DNA of 55,236 bases, taken from the NCBI GenBank assembly GCA_902489575.1, contig CABUAQ010000002.1:1-55236 (forward strand), in the 5' to 3' direction. Source of the stretch: an uncultured bacterium (GTDB taxonomy: Bacteria > Cyanobacteriota > Vampirovibrionia > Gastranaerophilales > Gastranaerophilaceae). The notes below the pieces were generated by a model. It saw nothing but the letters and a program-made list of their open reading frames with translations, searched no databases and was not told the origin of the DNA. Positions 32,305-41,731 of this stretch are shown one piece after another (position 1 is the stretch's first letter; every line of letters begins with the position of its first letter). The translations under genes and the position numbers were made by a program.

Positions 32305-34338
32305 ATGGGTTTGGCAGCTTCACAAGCGAGATTTTTATGTATAACCTCAAGAAAGGCTGATTGTGAATACAAATCAACAGAGTTAGCTCAACAAAAACTT
32401 GAGATAACTAACCAGTTGTCAAGCATTTCGACTGAGTATTCTAACGCGATGAATGCTACAAAACTTATGTGGTCAAACGAGGCAGTTGAGGGTGATTATG
32501 GGCTGACATACAGTTTATTAATGATGCCTTCTGCAGCTAACGATTATAATCCATATATGATAACAACACCATCAGGTGCAGTGGTATTGAATTCTGAATA
32601 TGCTGCAGCTGCAAAAGCTGCAGGGATTTCTAAAGCCGGCGGTGTAGGTTCACAAGAATCAAGAGATAAGTTTATTCAGGCGTTGGTTCCCGGCGGACTT
32701 ATAACCCAGGAAACTGCAAATGCTATTACGGAAACTGATTTTTTAGCTGTGAAAAACAGTGATAATACTATTTCTTTCAGTTCGACAATAAAATCTGATT
32801 CTAATTCCATTCTTTGGGATCCTTCTGCCGGGATGGGCAGAAATCCGTTGGATAAATCTTCTGCTGATACAATGACACTAGCTGATTTGATATTGAGTGA
32901 AAGTATTGGACAGCAGGTAGTTGACTGGGGGCAAGTTATTGCAGGTTCCGGTCAGGTTACCAAACTTGAGAAGGATAAAGAAATTGCCAGATTTACTAAA
33001 CTTCTTGAAACACTAAGTAAGGAAAAGATAGATAAAGATATTGTTAATCAATTAGTTCGAGATAGAAATAACTATAAAAGAAACAATTCAGATAAATCAG
33101 ATACAACAGAATATCTCAATAAATTAAAAGAATATGATGAATTAATTGCTAATGCCAAAAAGGTTATGGCAGGAGAGACAAGCGGCGGGCTGTTATTAGA
33201 CAGTGACGGTAACACAACTTCTGTTGCGGTGGTTGATGTTATTGCGGCTGCTAAAACACAAATAGCAGCAGATAAAACTGCTTATGAATCAAGTGTTTCA
33301 GGTGCAGTAACAGTTGACCCGAATGACCATTTTAATATTGACGGTAATAGTCTTAATTCCGGCAATAAAACTTTTACTGTTGTTCAAAATGGAGTTATTA
33401 ACCATTATAAAGATGAGATAAACTATATGACAATTGGAGACATTTTGTCTAGTGATATTGTTTTAATGTCTAATGATGGTGATGTAAATAAATTTGCAGA
33501 GCAGGTAACTAATTTGCTGGAAAATATTGCGTCAGTTTTTGGTTATTCTTCATCTCAGGATTTGACAGGTCAAGGCTTGAATGTTGATGATGCATCTGCA
33601 AAAGCTCTCGAATTTGCAATGTTAATGACCAAAAGAACATATTTAAATCCAGATGCTGCTATTGATGTTGGTTCAAGAGATAGTGATAAATCAATGGTAG
33701 AGAATTCAGCATATCAAAATGCTGTAGAAAATAACAGAATTGGTACTTATGACGATAAAAAGTATTGCGCGGTAAGTTTATCAAATATGTTATCATCGTT
33801 TTTAACATACTATGAAAATGCGTTATCTGGTTCAAGTTCAAGTTATGTCGTTGGCGATAGTGTTGATACTTCTGTGTACGTAACTGATAATGCCGGTTAT
33901 GTTTATATGGCTCAGAGTAGTACTAATGCTATAACATCGGCAGATGGACGGTCAGCAGACTTTTTTGATGAATTGTATAATAATATTTTGGAACACGGTT
34001 GGAGAGAAGATGCGGCGATTGATGATGCCGAATATCTGGAAAGTGCAATTAAAGATGGCCGTTATTCTATGAGTTCTCTTAATCAGGACGGTTATTATTA
34101 TCAAACAAGGTATAATGAAACAGGCTATATTGTAGAAGTTTCAGATACTGATGCAATAGCAAGAGCTGAGGCTGAATTTACTTCAAAGAAAGCGGAATTG
34201 ACATATAAAGAAGATTCAATTGATTTGAAATCTAAAAAACTTGATGCAGAAATCTCGTCGTTAACAACTGAATACGATACAGTAAAGCAACTGATTTCAA
34301 AAAGTATTGAAAAGACATTTACGCTGTTCTCTAACTAG
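32305..34338 (+). CDS. large coiled-coil-ended protein under a sigma-28 promoter (flagellum-associated candidate)
   Basis: A 677-residue Ser/Asp/Asn-rich protein with no signal peptide. The N-terminal ~60 residues (GLAASQARFLCITSRKADCEYKSTELAQQKLEI...) form a helix of coiled-coil type, and so do the C-terminal ~60 (AEAEFTSKKAELTYKEDSIDLKSKKLDAEISSL). Such paired terminal helices recall axial flagellar proteins (hook, hook-associated, flagellin), which are exported without cleavable signals. The central ~540 residues are variable-looking and acidic. GAAAGGATTA precedes the ATG. Together with the sigma-28 promoter this suggests export through the flagellar pathway, but no diagnostic flagellin or hook motif is seen. 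Confidence 0.5.
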   Translation: MGLAASQARFLCITSRKADCEYKSTELAQQKLEITNQLSSISTEYSNAMNATKLMWSNEAVEGDYGLTYSLLMMPSAANDYNPYMITTPSGAVVLNSEYAAAAKAAGISKAGGVGSQESRDKFIQALVPGGLITQETANAITETDFLAVKNSDNTISFSSTIKSDSNSILWDPSAGMGRNPLDKSSADTMTLADLILSESIGQQVVDWGQVIAGSGQVTKLEKDKEIARFTKLLETLSKEKIDKDIVNQLVRDRNNYKRNNSDKSDTTEYLNKLKEYDELIANAKKVMAGETSGGLLLDSDGNTTSVAVVDVIAAAKTQIAADKTAYESSVSGAVTVDPNDHFNIDGNSLNSGNKTFTVVQNGVINHYKDEINYMTIGDILSSDIVLMSNDGDVNKFAEQVTNLLENIASVFGYSSSQDLTGQGLNVDDASAKALEFAMLMTKRTYLNPDAAIDVGSRDSDKSMVENSAYQNAVENNRIGTYDDKKYCAVSLSNMLSSFLTYYENALSGSSSSYVVGDSVDTSVYVTDNAGYVYMAQSSTNAITSADGRSADFFDELYNNILEHGWREDAAIDDAEYLESAIKDGRYSMSSLNQDGYYYQTRYNETGYIVEVSDTDAIARAEAEFTSKKAELTYKEDSIDLKSKKLDAEISSLTTEYDTVKQLISKSIEKTFTLFSN

Positions 34339-34363
34339 AGTGAAGTTTAAAAACAACCGGTGT

Positions 34364-35599
34364 TTATTCTTTAGTATATTTTCGTTCGACAAGTTCATCC
34401 GGCAGAAACTGTTGTTTAATGTTTGGAGCTTCGTGAGAATATACATAACCTATGCCGAAACCGTATTTTGAAGCATCTTTATAGTGTGCGTCTCTAAGAT
34501 GCATTGGCGGCGGAAAATCTTTGCCTGAGGCAATATCGGACATTGCTGTATCAATTGCACAAATTGTTTCGTTTGATTTAGGGGCACGTGCAACATATAT
34601 TACAGCTTGAGCAAGCGGGATTCTACCTTCCGGCATTCCGAGAAGTTCAACTGCTTTATAAGCATTTATTGCAACGTTAAGGGCATTAGGATCTGCGTTT
34701 CCTACATCTTCTGATGCGCAGGTTATAAGACGTCTTGCAATAAACCTTGGATCTTCACCTGCTGTTATCATTTTAGCAAGATAATATATGGCAGCATCCG
34801 GATCACTTCCTCTAAGACTTTTTTGGAATGCGGATGCACAATCATAGTGTTCCTGACGGGAATATCTAGTGTTTCTTTGCTGGCAGATTTCTTCAATAAT
34901 TCTTACGGTAAGCATTCTTTTATTGTCTTTTAAATCGCTGGCAAAGTAAGCGTTTTCTGTGATGTTGAGAGCATACCTTGCATCTCCTCTTGCAAGATTA
35001 ATTATAAAATCTAAAACACCGCTTTCACATTCCATTGGCAGATAATTTGTGGCAAGATATGAAAATCCTTTTTTAATAATTTTAGCCATACTGTTATCAT
35101 CTATAGAATTGAGTCTTATTACCTGTAATCTTGATAATAGTGCAGGTACAACCTGAAAAGACGGGTTTTCTGTTGTTGAGCCTATCAAAAATAACGTACC
35201 ATTTTCAAGATGCGGTAAGAGGGCATCTTGTTGGGTTTTCGAGTACCTGTGAATTTCATCAATGAATAAGATTGTTTTTTGACCGGCTCTTAAATTTTCT
35301 TTAGCTTTATCAACCGCATCTTTTATGTCTTTTACCCCTGACGTTACTGCTGAAATTTCAATAAATGCAGCGTTTGTTTTAGTTGCAATAAGCCTTGCAA
35401 GTGTTGTTTTACCGCATCCCGGAGTTCCCCACAGAATTAGTGAGAATAATCTGTTAGTCTTTAACAGGTTTAAAAGCGGGCTTCTGTCTGAAATTACATT
35501 GCTTTGACCTAAAAAATCTTCCAGAGATTTAGGTCTAAGAATTTCAGCAAGCGGGATTTGCTTATTTTGATTTTCGAGTTCCGTAAACAAATTGTTCAT
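34364..35599 (-). CDS. rarA: replication-associated recombination ATPase RarA (MgsA)
   Basis: A 411-residue AAA+ ATPase of the RarA/WRNIP1 clamp-loader-like family that acts at stalled replication forks. It opens with LRPKSLEDFLGQ, Walker A is GTPGCGKTT (near residue 58-66), Walker B ILFIDEIHR, sensor-1 GSTTENPSF, and an arginine-finger region SRLQVI. The C-terminal tetramerisation domain (GSDPDAAIYYLAKMITAGEDPRFIARRL) is complete. The start lies 6 bases after a TATAAT box with no Shine-Dalgarno. Confidence 0.92.
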   Translation of the reverse strand: MNNLFTELENQNKQIPLAEILRPKSLEDFLGQSNVISDRSPLLNLLKTNRLFSLILWGTPGCGKTTLARLIATKTNAAFIEISAVTSGVKDIKDAVDKAKENLRAGQKTILFIDEIHRYSKTQQDALLPHLENGTLFLIGSTTENPSFQVVPALLSRLQVIRLNSIDDNSMAKIIKKGFSYLATNYLPMECESGVLDFIINLARGDARYALNITENAYFASDLKDNKRMLTVRIIEEICQQRNTRYSRQEHYDCASAFQKSLRGSDPDAAIYYLAKMITAGEDPRFIARRLITCASEDVGNADPNALNVAINAYKAVELLGMPEGRIPLAQAVIYVARAPKSNETICAIDTAMSDIASGKDFPPPMHLRDAHYKDASKYGFGIGYVYSHEAPNIKQQFLPDELVERKYTKE

Positions 35600-35605
35600 A
35601 GTATA

Positions 35606-35634
35606 ATTATAGCAGGGGTAACGTTATTTTACAA
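35606..35634 (-). promoter_or_regulatory. rarA promoter (leaderless geometry)
   Basis: Minus strand TTGTAA (35634-35629), a 17-base spacer and TATAAT (35611-35606); ATG begins at 35599 after 6 bases. Confidence 0.65.
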
Positions 35635-35647
35635 AGGAATATTAAAT

Positions 35648-36871
35648 TTGGGTAAAAATTTTTGGATTGTTATTATAACAACATTTATACTGGTAACGGG
35701 TATTTTTTTTGTTTTTCGCAAAGAAAGAAACAGTGACGAGGTTATTTTCTGGACACTCCAAATGAGTGATTTTGCGCCGTATATTGAAGGTGTTATATCT
35801 GATTTTGAAACTGAAAATCCTGATATAAAAATTAAGTGGGTAGATGTTCCGTTTTCTGAGGGTGAAAAAAGAACTCTTGTTTCTGTATTGAGTAATAATC
35901 CTCCGGATTTGGTTAATTTAAATCCTGATTTTTCGGCTACATTAGCGTATAAAGGAGCTTTATATGAAATTCCGTCAGATGCTGTGTCGCAGTTTAATCC
36001 TGAGATTATGAATTCACTAAAACAGCGAGGTAAGTATTATTCTATTCCGTGGTATTCAACAAGTGCTATAACAATCTATAACCGCGAAATTTTTTACAAA
36101 GCTGGTTTTTTGCCGCCTGTAACATATTCTCAGCTTGCACAATTTGCACCTGTAGTAAGGGCAAAAACAGGTGCATATATAACACTTCCAAATATTACTG
36201 AAAACGACACTATGCTTAAAATTCTAAATAAGTTCGGAGTATCGTCTTCTGAACTAATTAATTCTGAAAAATCAGTTGAAGTTTTTGATATGTTTAAATA
36301 TTTGTATTCACAGGATTTAATTCCTAAAGAAACAGTAACAATGACATTGCAGGAAGCTTTGGAAAAATATATGTCCGGAAATATTGCCATGTTAACCGCA
36401 GGTGCAAATTTTTTGAATATGATTAAGGAAAATGCTCCATCAACTTATGCTAAAACAGATGTTGCCCCTCAGATAACAGGTGAACTCGGGCAAAATGATT
36501 TTTCTTTGATGAATTTTGTTATTCCGTTGAGGGCAAAGCACAAAAGTGAAGCACTAAAATTTGCACTATTTTTGACTAACGAACAGAATCAATTAGAACT
36601 TGCCAGATTGACCAATATTCTTGTTGTAAACCAATATGCATTAGAAAATGAGTTTTATACAAATTATAAAGATAATGATTTAATGGCAAAAGCTCGTGTT
36701 ATAAGTGCAAAACAGCTTAATAAAGTTCAGCCGGTGTATAAAACAGGGAAAGGACAAAAAGATATAAATAATATAATAAATGCTGCAACTCAAGAGATTT
36801 TACTTGATAAAGGTGATACAAAATCTATACTTGATAGGGCTGCAAAAGATTGGAATAATATAGAAGAATAA
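35648..36871 (+). CDS. ABC transporter solute-binding protein (family 1-like)
   Basis: About 407 residues. TTG 35648 is chosen because AAAGGA (35633-35638) lies 9 bases upstream and the N-terminus becomes a clean membrane anchor (WIVIITTFILVTGIFFVF, then RKERNSDE). Longer starts overlap the rarA promoter. The remainder follows the bacterial extracellular sugar-binding fold: VISDFETENPDIKIKWVDVPFSEGEKR, PDLVNLNPDFSATLAYKGAL and YYSIPWYSTSAITIYNREIFYKAGFLPP. No Cys lipobox is present, so it is anchored by an uncleaved helix rather than lipid. No permease genes are adjacent; an alcohol dehydrogenase gene follows after 10 bases. Confidence 0.8.
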   Translation: MGKNFWIVIITTFILVTGIFFVFRKERNSDEVIFWTLQMSDFAPYIEGVISDFETENPDIKIKWVDVPFSEGEKRTLVSVLSNNPPDLVNLNPDFSATLAYKGALYEIPSDAVSQFNPEIMNSLKQRGKYYSIPWYSTSAITIYNREIFYKAGFLPPVTYSQLAQFAPVVRAKTGAYITLPNITENDTMLKILNKFGVSSSELINSEKSVEVFDMFKYLYSQDLIPKETVTMTLQEALEKYMSGNIAMLTAGANFLNMIKENAPSTYAKTDVAPQITGELGQNDFSLMNFVIPLRAKHKSEALKFALFLTNEQNQLELARLTNILVVNQYALENEFYTNYKDNDLMAKARVISAKQLNKVQPVYKTGKGQKDINNIINAATQEILLDKGDTKSILDRAAKDWNNIEE

Positions 36872-36881
36872 GGAGAAATAA

Positions 36882-37853
36882 ATGAAAGCTGTAGTTTTTA
36901 CAAAAGATAATGAATTAAAATTGGTAAATGATTATCAAAAGCCTGTTCCACAGAAAGGTGAAGCACTGGTAAGGGTTACCCTTGCAGGGATTTGTAACAC
37001 TGATTATGAAATAACAAAAGGTTATATGGGTTATGACGGAATTTTAGGGCATGAAGCTGTTGGTGTTGTGGAAGAAGTTAACGGAGAAGATAAGTCTCTT
37101 GTCGGAAAAAGAGTTGTCCCTGAAATTAGTTATGGATGTAAAGATCCAAATTGTTCCTGGTGTGCACAAAAGTTATATCGCCATTGTCCTGAGCGTCATA
37201 CTTTAGGGATTTTCCGTAAAGACGGGGTTTTCGCTCAATATTTTACAATGCCTGTAGAAGTTTTATTTGAAGTGCCTGATAATGTCCATGATACTCAGGC
37301 AGTGTTTGTTGAACCTCTTGCTGCAGCTTTAGAAATTACAGAGCAGCACCATATAAAGCCGTTTGAAAAAGTTGTGGTATTAGGAGACGGTAAATTAGGA
37401 CTTATTACAGCTCTGGCATTAAATGCTCAAAATATTGATGTTGTATTAGTTGGAAAACATCAAAATAAACTTGACATAGCAAAGGCTCAAGGTGTTGAAA
37501 CTTCGCTGCTTTCGGATTTTGAAATTGAGAAAATATATGATGTTGTCGTTGAAGCTACAGGTTCAATCTCCGGTTTTGAAACAGCACTTGCGCTGACAAA
37601 GCCTCGCGGGGTACTGGTTCTAAAAAGCACGGTTGCCGCATCTAAAGAATTTAATCTGGCTCCTATCGTAATTGATGAAATCACAGTACTTGGCTCCCGT
37701 TGCGGTCAGTTTCCTGCGGCATTAAGGCTTTTAAAATCAGGTAAAATTGATTTCACTCCGCTTATATCAGCAACATATTCAATTGATGAAGCTATTGAAG
37801 GGTTTGAAAAGAATAAAGAAAAAGATACGTTAAAGGTTTTGCTAAAGTTTTAG
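36882..37853 (+). CDS. zinc-dependent alcohol dehydrogenase (medium-chain family)
   Basis: A 323-residue MDR oxidoreductase. Catalytic zinc region CNTD (Cys38) and GHE (about 57-59), a structural-zinc cluster of four Cys in GCKDPNCSWCAQKLYRHCPER, and a Rossmann fold with VLGDGKLGL. The AATGSISG/VVVEATGS segment is typical of sorbitol/threonine/glucose dehydrogenase-like members; the substrate cannot be told. AAGGAG precedes the ATG. Slightly short for the family (usually 340-350). In an operon with the solute-binding protein, suggesting a sugar or polyol route (inference). Confidence 0.85.
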   Translation: MKAVVFTKDNELKLVNDYQKPVPQKGEALVRVTLAGICNTDYEITKGYMGYDGILGHEAVGVVEEVNGEDKSLVGKRVVPEISYGCKDPNCSWCAQKLYRHCPERHTLGIFRKDGVFAQYFTMPVEVLFEVPDNVHDTQAVFVEPLAAALEITEQHHIKPFEKVVVLGDGKLGLITALALNAQNIDVVLVGKHQNKLDIAKAQGVETSLLSDFEIEKIYDVVVEATGSISGFETALALTKPRGVLVLKSTVAASKEFNLAPIVIDEITVLGSRCGQFPAALRLLKSGKIDFTPLISATYSIDEAIEGFEKNKEKDTLKVLLKF

Positions 37854-37893
37854 TCTTTGCTGGCAGGGGCAAATTTAATACGATACTTTTAAA

Positions 37894-37925
37894 ACAAAAA
37901 ACGGATTTTTGGATCCGTTTTTTGT
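37894..37925. terminator. bidirectional terminator between convergent genes
   Basis: Arms ACAAAAAACGGAT (37894-37906) and ATCCGTTTTTTGT (37913-37925) pair over 13 bases with a TTTTGG loop. A- and T-runs are on both sides, so it can serve both convergent genes. Confidence 0.88.
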
Positions 37926-38774
37926 TTATTTATAATCAATATATTTTTTCCAGTAATTATCAGTTATTTCTACCTCTTTATTTTTTGCAGATTTTCCGGG
38001 GGAAACACCGTGCATTGCTGCAACATTTTCAATAGGCTCGTTAAATGGACAAGCATCCAGTGCTGTTTCCCACTGCCCCGGTTGTTTCTTTTCATATGGT
38101 TTTGTAGGTATTTTATTTGATAAGGCCTTACCCTGGATTACGTCAAGATCACATGGTATGATTGCTCCGGAGTAATTATTCGGATTGTCAGGATCATCAT
38201 AAACCCACACGGCAACCTGTTCAGCTGACATCGGAATAAATCCGAAAATATCAATATTTAATCTGTTAGGGTTAGCCGTTCCGTTTATATCAACGCAAAT
38301 AATCCTATTTTCTGAGTTAAAAGTCCAGATTCTGCCCTTTGTATCAAGCCAGATTGATCCGTTATCACAATGAATTCCTGTCTGTACTCTCCTATTTCCG
38401 TTAAGGTTAAATCTATACGGTCCCGGAGAACCTCCTCCTTCTTTGTATATTCTTTTAAGTTCTGTATAAATACTGGCATGTGTTACGCCTGTTAATAAAT
38501 TGTTCCCGCCATGAATTCTTGAAATGAATTCTTTTTCCCATTTGTTAAAGTTTTCTTTATTTGCATACAATCCAACATCGCCTTTTTCATAATTGAGCAT
38601 TGAGCCGACCTGCTTGATGTCGTTATATGTTGAACGGAATTGTTCTTCCAAAACTTTTGCTCTGTAGTTATATGCAAGGTTTGGGATAGTAAGAGCACTA
38701 ATAACCCCGATTAATCCCAATGTTACCAGAATCTCAGATAATGTAAAACCTGATTTTTTACTAAAACAAATCAC
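37926..38774 (-). CDS. type IV pilin-like protein
   Basis: A ~282-residue class III/pseudopilin-like protein. The prepilin signal is SKKSG/FTLSEILVTLGLIGVISALTIP: a short basic leader, cleavage after Gly, Phe at +1 and Glu at +5, then a hydrophobic helix. GTG 38774 is preferred because GGAAG lies 5 bases upstream; TTG 38786 would place it on top of the ribosome-binding site. The C-terminal globular part has WLDTKGRIWTFNSEN and VDINGTANPNRLNIDIFGF, a beta-module also present in the second pilin-like protein of this window (IIVDINGSSKPNQFGKDVFF). Several Cys are present. Confidence 0.82.
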   Translation of the reverse strand: MICFSKKSGFTLSEILVTLGLIGVISALTIPNLAYNYRAKVLEEQFRSTYNDIKQVGSMLNYEKGDVGLYANKENFNKWEKEFISRIHGGNNLLTGVTHASIYTELKRIYKEGGGSPGPYRFNLNGNRRVQTGIHCDNGSIWLDTKGRIWTFNSENRIICVDINGTANPNRLNIDIFGFIPMSAEQVAVWVYDDPDNPNNYSGAIIPCDLDVIQGKALSNKIPTKPYEKKQPGQWETALDACPFNEPIENVAAMHGVSPGKSAKNKEVEITDNYWKKYIDYK

Positions 38775-38857
38775 TGTATCTTCCAATCCTCATTAGTCTA
38801 CGATTATATAATTATTATATCGTATTTTGCGTTATAAGTCTAGATGAATTTAGTATA

Positions 38858-40201
38858 CTATATAACTATCTGGGTTCCAAGTATAATTTTATGGCTGTCA
38901 GGCATATTTTGGCTGTCGCAGAATACATAATTGAGTATTACTTTCAGAGCCTGCCCTTTAATAAACCAGTTTATACCTATAGTGTACTCTCTTTTTAAGT
39001 CATTAGAAGTCTCGCGGTTTGGATCAAACTGGTCTACCCTTCCTATTAGCTGCAGATGCGGATTTAGTTTCCAGCCGATAGTTGCTGCATAACCGCAGGC
39101 TTTATTAGCACTTACTCCTTTTGAGCCGTTATAACCATCGGCAATTGCTGCTTCAAAATTTGTCCACAGTTTTTTATGATTATAACCGACATAAACACTA
39201 CCTACTCCATAATCAATTTGATTATGCCCCCCGTTAAAACCGCCGCCTATAGTAAGTTTACCGTATTTTTTTGATTTGTGTCCGAAAGGTTTTACATTGA
39301 TCCAGCCGGTAAACTCCGCACCGGGCATTCCGCTTGTTATGTATCTGCCCGAGCTTCCGGCTGCTATACTGTAGTCGAGGTATTGATAATTCCCGACAAG
39401 TTTTACTCCTAAAGATCTTGAATTACCAAAGTTTCTTGCTATTTGTGATCTTGCAATGAACGGAAGAACAAATGTGGATGTCCCCCCTTCAATGCCTGTC
39501 TGAACTCTTGAAAATCCGGCTATGATTTGATGGTTTGGTATGCTTGTGTTAACAACATATGCATCTCCAACGAATCTGTCAAGGTAATTTAGGCCTTTTT
39601 GAGGAATCGGGTTAGTTGAAATTTTGAATTTGAAGTTAGAGTTTTTAAATGAACCGTATACACCGATTTCTGTTGTCAGATTATCATATTCGGTAGAATA
39701 ATCAACAGTTCCTGTTTCTCTGTTATTCCAAAGGCTGTTTATTGAACCTCTGTACCCTCCGTATAACTGAATTTTACTTAACGGACCTTTCTCATATTCA
39801 AAAGTCAGGTCATCTTTTAGTAAAAATGATGGAATATCTGTTCTTGAGATTTTGCTGTGATAGATTTTTCCAAATAAAGAATCTTCACTAATTTCTTTTT
39901 CTTTGTCAAACATTTTGAAAACTTCGAAATCCAATTCAGCATTATCCATAATTCCGTCATCATCAAGATCTCCGTCAAAATCAAACAGGTTTGATAAATT
40001 TCTTTTTGGGTTTTGCGTTTTTGGCTGCTCAATTGTTTCAACCGGTTTTATTAACAAAGTATCATCCTTTGTATTAAGCACAATCTCATCTTTTTGTTTC
40101 AAGTCAAGAAGCTCTTCTGCCAGGTCTTCTGCAGCTTTTGTGTCTAGTGAAGGGATAAATAATAACGCTATCATGACTATTAATTTTAAGATTTTTTTCA
40201 T
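38858..40201 (-). CDS. outer-membrane porin-like beta-barrel with acidic EF-hand-like motif
   Basis: A 447-residue protein with a signal peptide from ATG 40201 (KKILKLIVMIALLFIPSLDTKA, then AED). After a Lys/Asp-rich linker comes FDGDLDDDGIMDNAELDF (about 75-92), a DxDxDxDG calcium-loop-like motif. The rest is alternating beta strands, with late segments LQLIGRVDQFDPNRE and EYTIGINWFIKGQALKVILNYVF, very like phosphate-selective porin O/P barrels. The final residue is Ile rather than Phe. The start is supported by a TATAAT box 10 bases upstream of ATG 40201, although there is no Shine-Dalgarno. Confidence 0.75.
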   Translation of the reverse strand: MKKILKLIVMIALLFIPSLDTKAAEDLAEELLDLKQKDEIVLNTKDDTLLIKPVETIEQPKTQNPKRNLSNLFDFDGDLDDDGIMDNAELDFEVFKMFDKEKEISEDSLFGKIYHSKISRTDIPSFLLKDDLTFEYEKGPLSKIQLYGGYRGSINSLWNNRETGTVDYSTEYDNLTTEIGVYGSFKNSNFKFKISTNPIPQKGLNYLDRFVGDAYVVNTSIPNHQIIAGFSRVQTGIEGGTSTFVLPFIARSQIARNFGNSRSLGVKLVGNYQYLDYSIAAGSSGRYITSGMPGAEFTGWINVKPFGHKSKKYGKLTIGGGFNGGHNQIDYGVGSVYVGYNHKKLWTNFEAAIADGYNGSKGVSANKACGYAATIGWKLNPHLQLIGRVDQFDPNRETSNDLKREYTIGINWFIKGQALKVILNYVFCDSQNMPDSHKIILGTQIVI

Positions 40202-40211
40202 ATGTGTAAAG

Positions 40212-40256
40212 ATTATAACATACTTTTTGTAGATTTTAAAGTTTTTGTAGTATATT
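40212..40256. promoter_or_regulatory. divergent promoters between the porin and decarboxylase genes
   Basis: Minus strand: TATAAT (40217-40212), 10 bases from ATG 40201. Plus strand: TTGTAG (40227-40232), an 18-base spacer and TATATT (40251-40256), then 6 bases to ATG 40263. Neither gene has a Shine-Dalgarno, so both mRNAs would be nearly or fully leaderless. Confidence 0.5.
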
Positions 40257-40262
40257 TTTATT

Positions 40263-41687
40263 ATGCCGAACAAAGTTAAATACAATAAACAAATGAAAAT
40301 AAAAGCCCCGATTGTCGAAGCTTTAAAAACAGCTTACAACAATCCAACGTATCAATTTCATATTCCCGGACACACAAAGGGGCTGGGTACACTTCCTGAT
40401 TTTAGAAAATTAGTCGGGAAACGTGCATTGATGGTTGATACCACAGATGAGTTTGATAATTTAGGTACGTTAACACCGGCAACAGGTCCGATTAAAGAAG
40501 CTGAACTTTTAGCCGCTCAAGCATTTGGTGCTAAAAGGACTTTTTTCTTATTGAATGGTTCTACAGTCGGTAATCTTGCTATTGCAATGGGTTTAACTAA
40601 AAAGGGACAAAAAGTTATTGTTAATCGTAATTGTCACCGCTCGATTTTGACAGGTTTGATTATCTCAGGTGCGGAGCCGTTGTGGGTTGTCCCAGAAAAA
40701 CTCACAGACTGGGGACTATGGGGTAATGTTGATGCTAAGCAGATTGAAACACTTTTAGAATCTAACGAAGATGTTTCAATGGTTTGGATTACTAATCCGA
40801 CATATGAAGGTGTGGTATCTGATATTGCGTCTATTTCAAAGATTTGTAAAAAACATAATGTTCCGCTGATTGTTGATGAGGCTCACGGTTGTTTGTGGAA
40901 TTTTAATGATAAACTTCCTACGACATCTTTAAAATTAGGTGCGGATATAGTTGTGCATTCTTTGCATAAAACAGGTGGTTCTATGAGCCAGTCTTCAATG
41001 CTCCATATAAGTGAAGATTCTGTCATACAGGCAGAAGATGTTGAAAGAGCTTTAATGCTTTTACACACAACAAGTCCATCTTTGATGCTATTGGGCAGCT
41101 TAGATGCAGCAAGAGCGAATTTGCAAAGCCCAAGAGGGCAAAAACAGTTAGCCAGAGCTATTGCTAATGCAAAGTACCTGCGTTCGGAAATTGATAAGAT
41201 GGAACATATACATCAATTAAAATCTGATTTTGGGTATAAAACAGATGTAACCAAAGTGTTTATTAAAGCAGACGGATTGTCAGGCAAAAGATTAGAGTCA
41301 ATTTTAGAAATCGATTTTGGAATTGAGGTTGAAAGTGCTTCTGATGAAGGTATTTTGATTTTATGTAATATTGGCAACAGGCGTTCTGATTTTGAGTATC
41401 TTGCTGAGTGCTTAAGAAAAATTGATACTCATAATTACAAGGATATTTATTATCTTGAGAACAAAAAGCATATGCCGATGCTTACCCCTATTATAAAAAA
41501 GAGTTTGAGAGATGCCTATTTTTCAGAGAAAGAAATTGTTCCAAAAGAGCAGGCCGTAGGCAGATTATCAGGTGAAGTTGTTGCAGAGTGTCCTCCGGGG
41601 ATTTCTATATTGCTTCCCGGAGAATTAATTACCGAAGCTCACCTGCCATATCTTGCAGATTATGATGTAATTGAAGTTCTGAAGTAA
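40263..41687 (+). CDS. Orn/Lys/Arg decarboxylase family protein
   Basis: A 474-residue PLP enzyme of the fold-I basic amino acid decarboxylase family, compact (Gram-positive/cyanobacterial SpeA-type) rather than the ~710-residue enterobacterial form. FHIPGHTKGLG at 32-42, GSTVGNLA at 99-106, DEAHG at 205-209 (PLP-binding Asp and His) and Schiff-base K236 in HSLHKTGGSMSQ. A C-terminal domain with GRLSGEVVAECPPGISILLPGE is intact. It would make cadaverine, putrescine or agmatine; the substrate is not decidable. Confidence 0.9.
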   Translation: MPNKVKYNKQMKIKAPIVEALKTAYNNPTYQFHIPGHTKGLGTLPDFRKLVGKRALMVDTTDEFDNLGTLTPATGPIKEAELLAAQAFGAKRTFFLLNGSTVGNLAIAMGLTKKGQKVIVNRNCHRSILTGLIISGAEPLWVVPEKLTDWGLWGNVDAKQIETLLESNEDVSMVWITNPTYEGVVSDIASISKICKKHNVPLIVDEAHGCLWNFNDKLPTTSLKLGADIVVHSLHKTGGSMSQSSMLHISEDSVIQAEDVERALMLLHTTSPSLMLLGSLDAARANLQSPRGQKQLARAIANAKYLRSEIDKMEHIHQLKSDFGYKTDVTKVFIKADGLSGKRLESILEIDFGIEVESASDEGILILCNIGNRRSDFEYLAECLRKIDTHNYKDIYYLENKKHMPMLTPIIKKSLRDAYFSEKEIVPKEQAVGRLSGEVVAECPPGISILLPGELITEAHLPYLADYDVIEVLK

Positions 41688-41731
41688 TATAGTAAAGTGC
41701 GGTGTGTGAAACTTTTGTATATTTAGGTTTA

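Noticed and set aside
34340..34362. Short inverted repeat AAACA/TGTTT between two convergent genes as a terminator
   Set aside because: The arms are very short and there is no T-run, so it was not listed as a feature.
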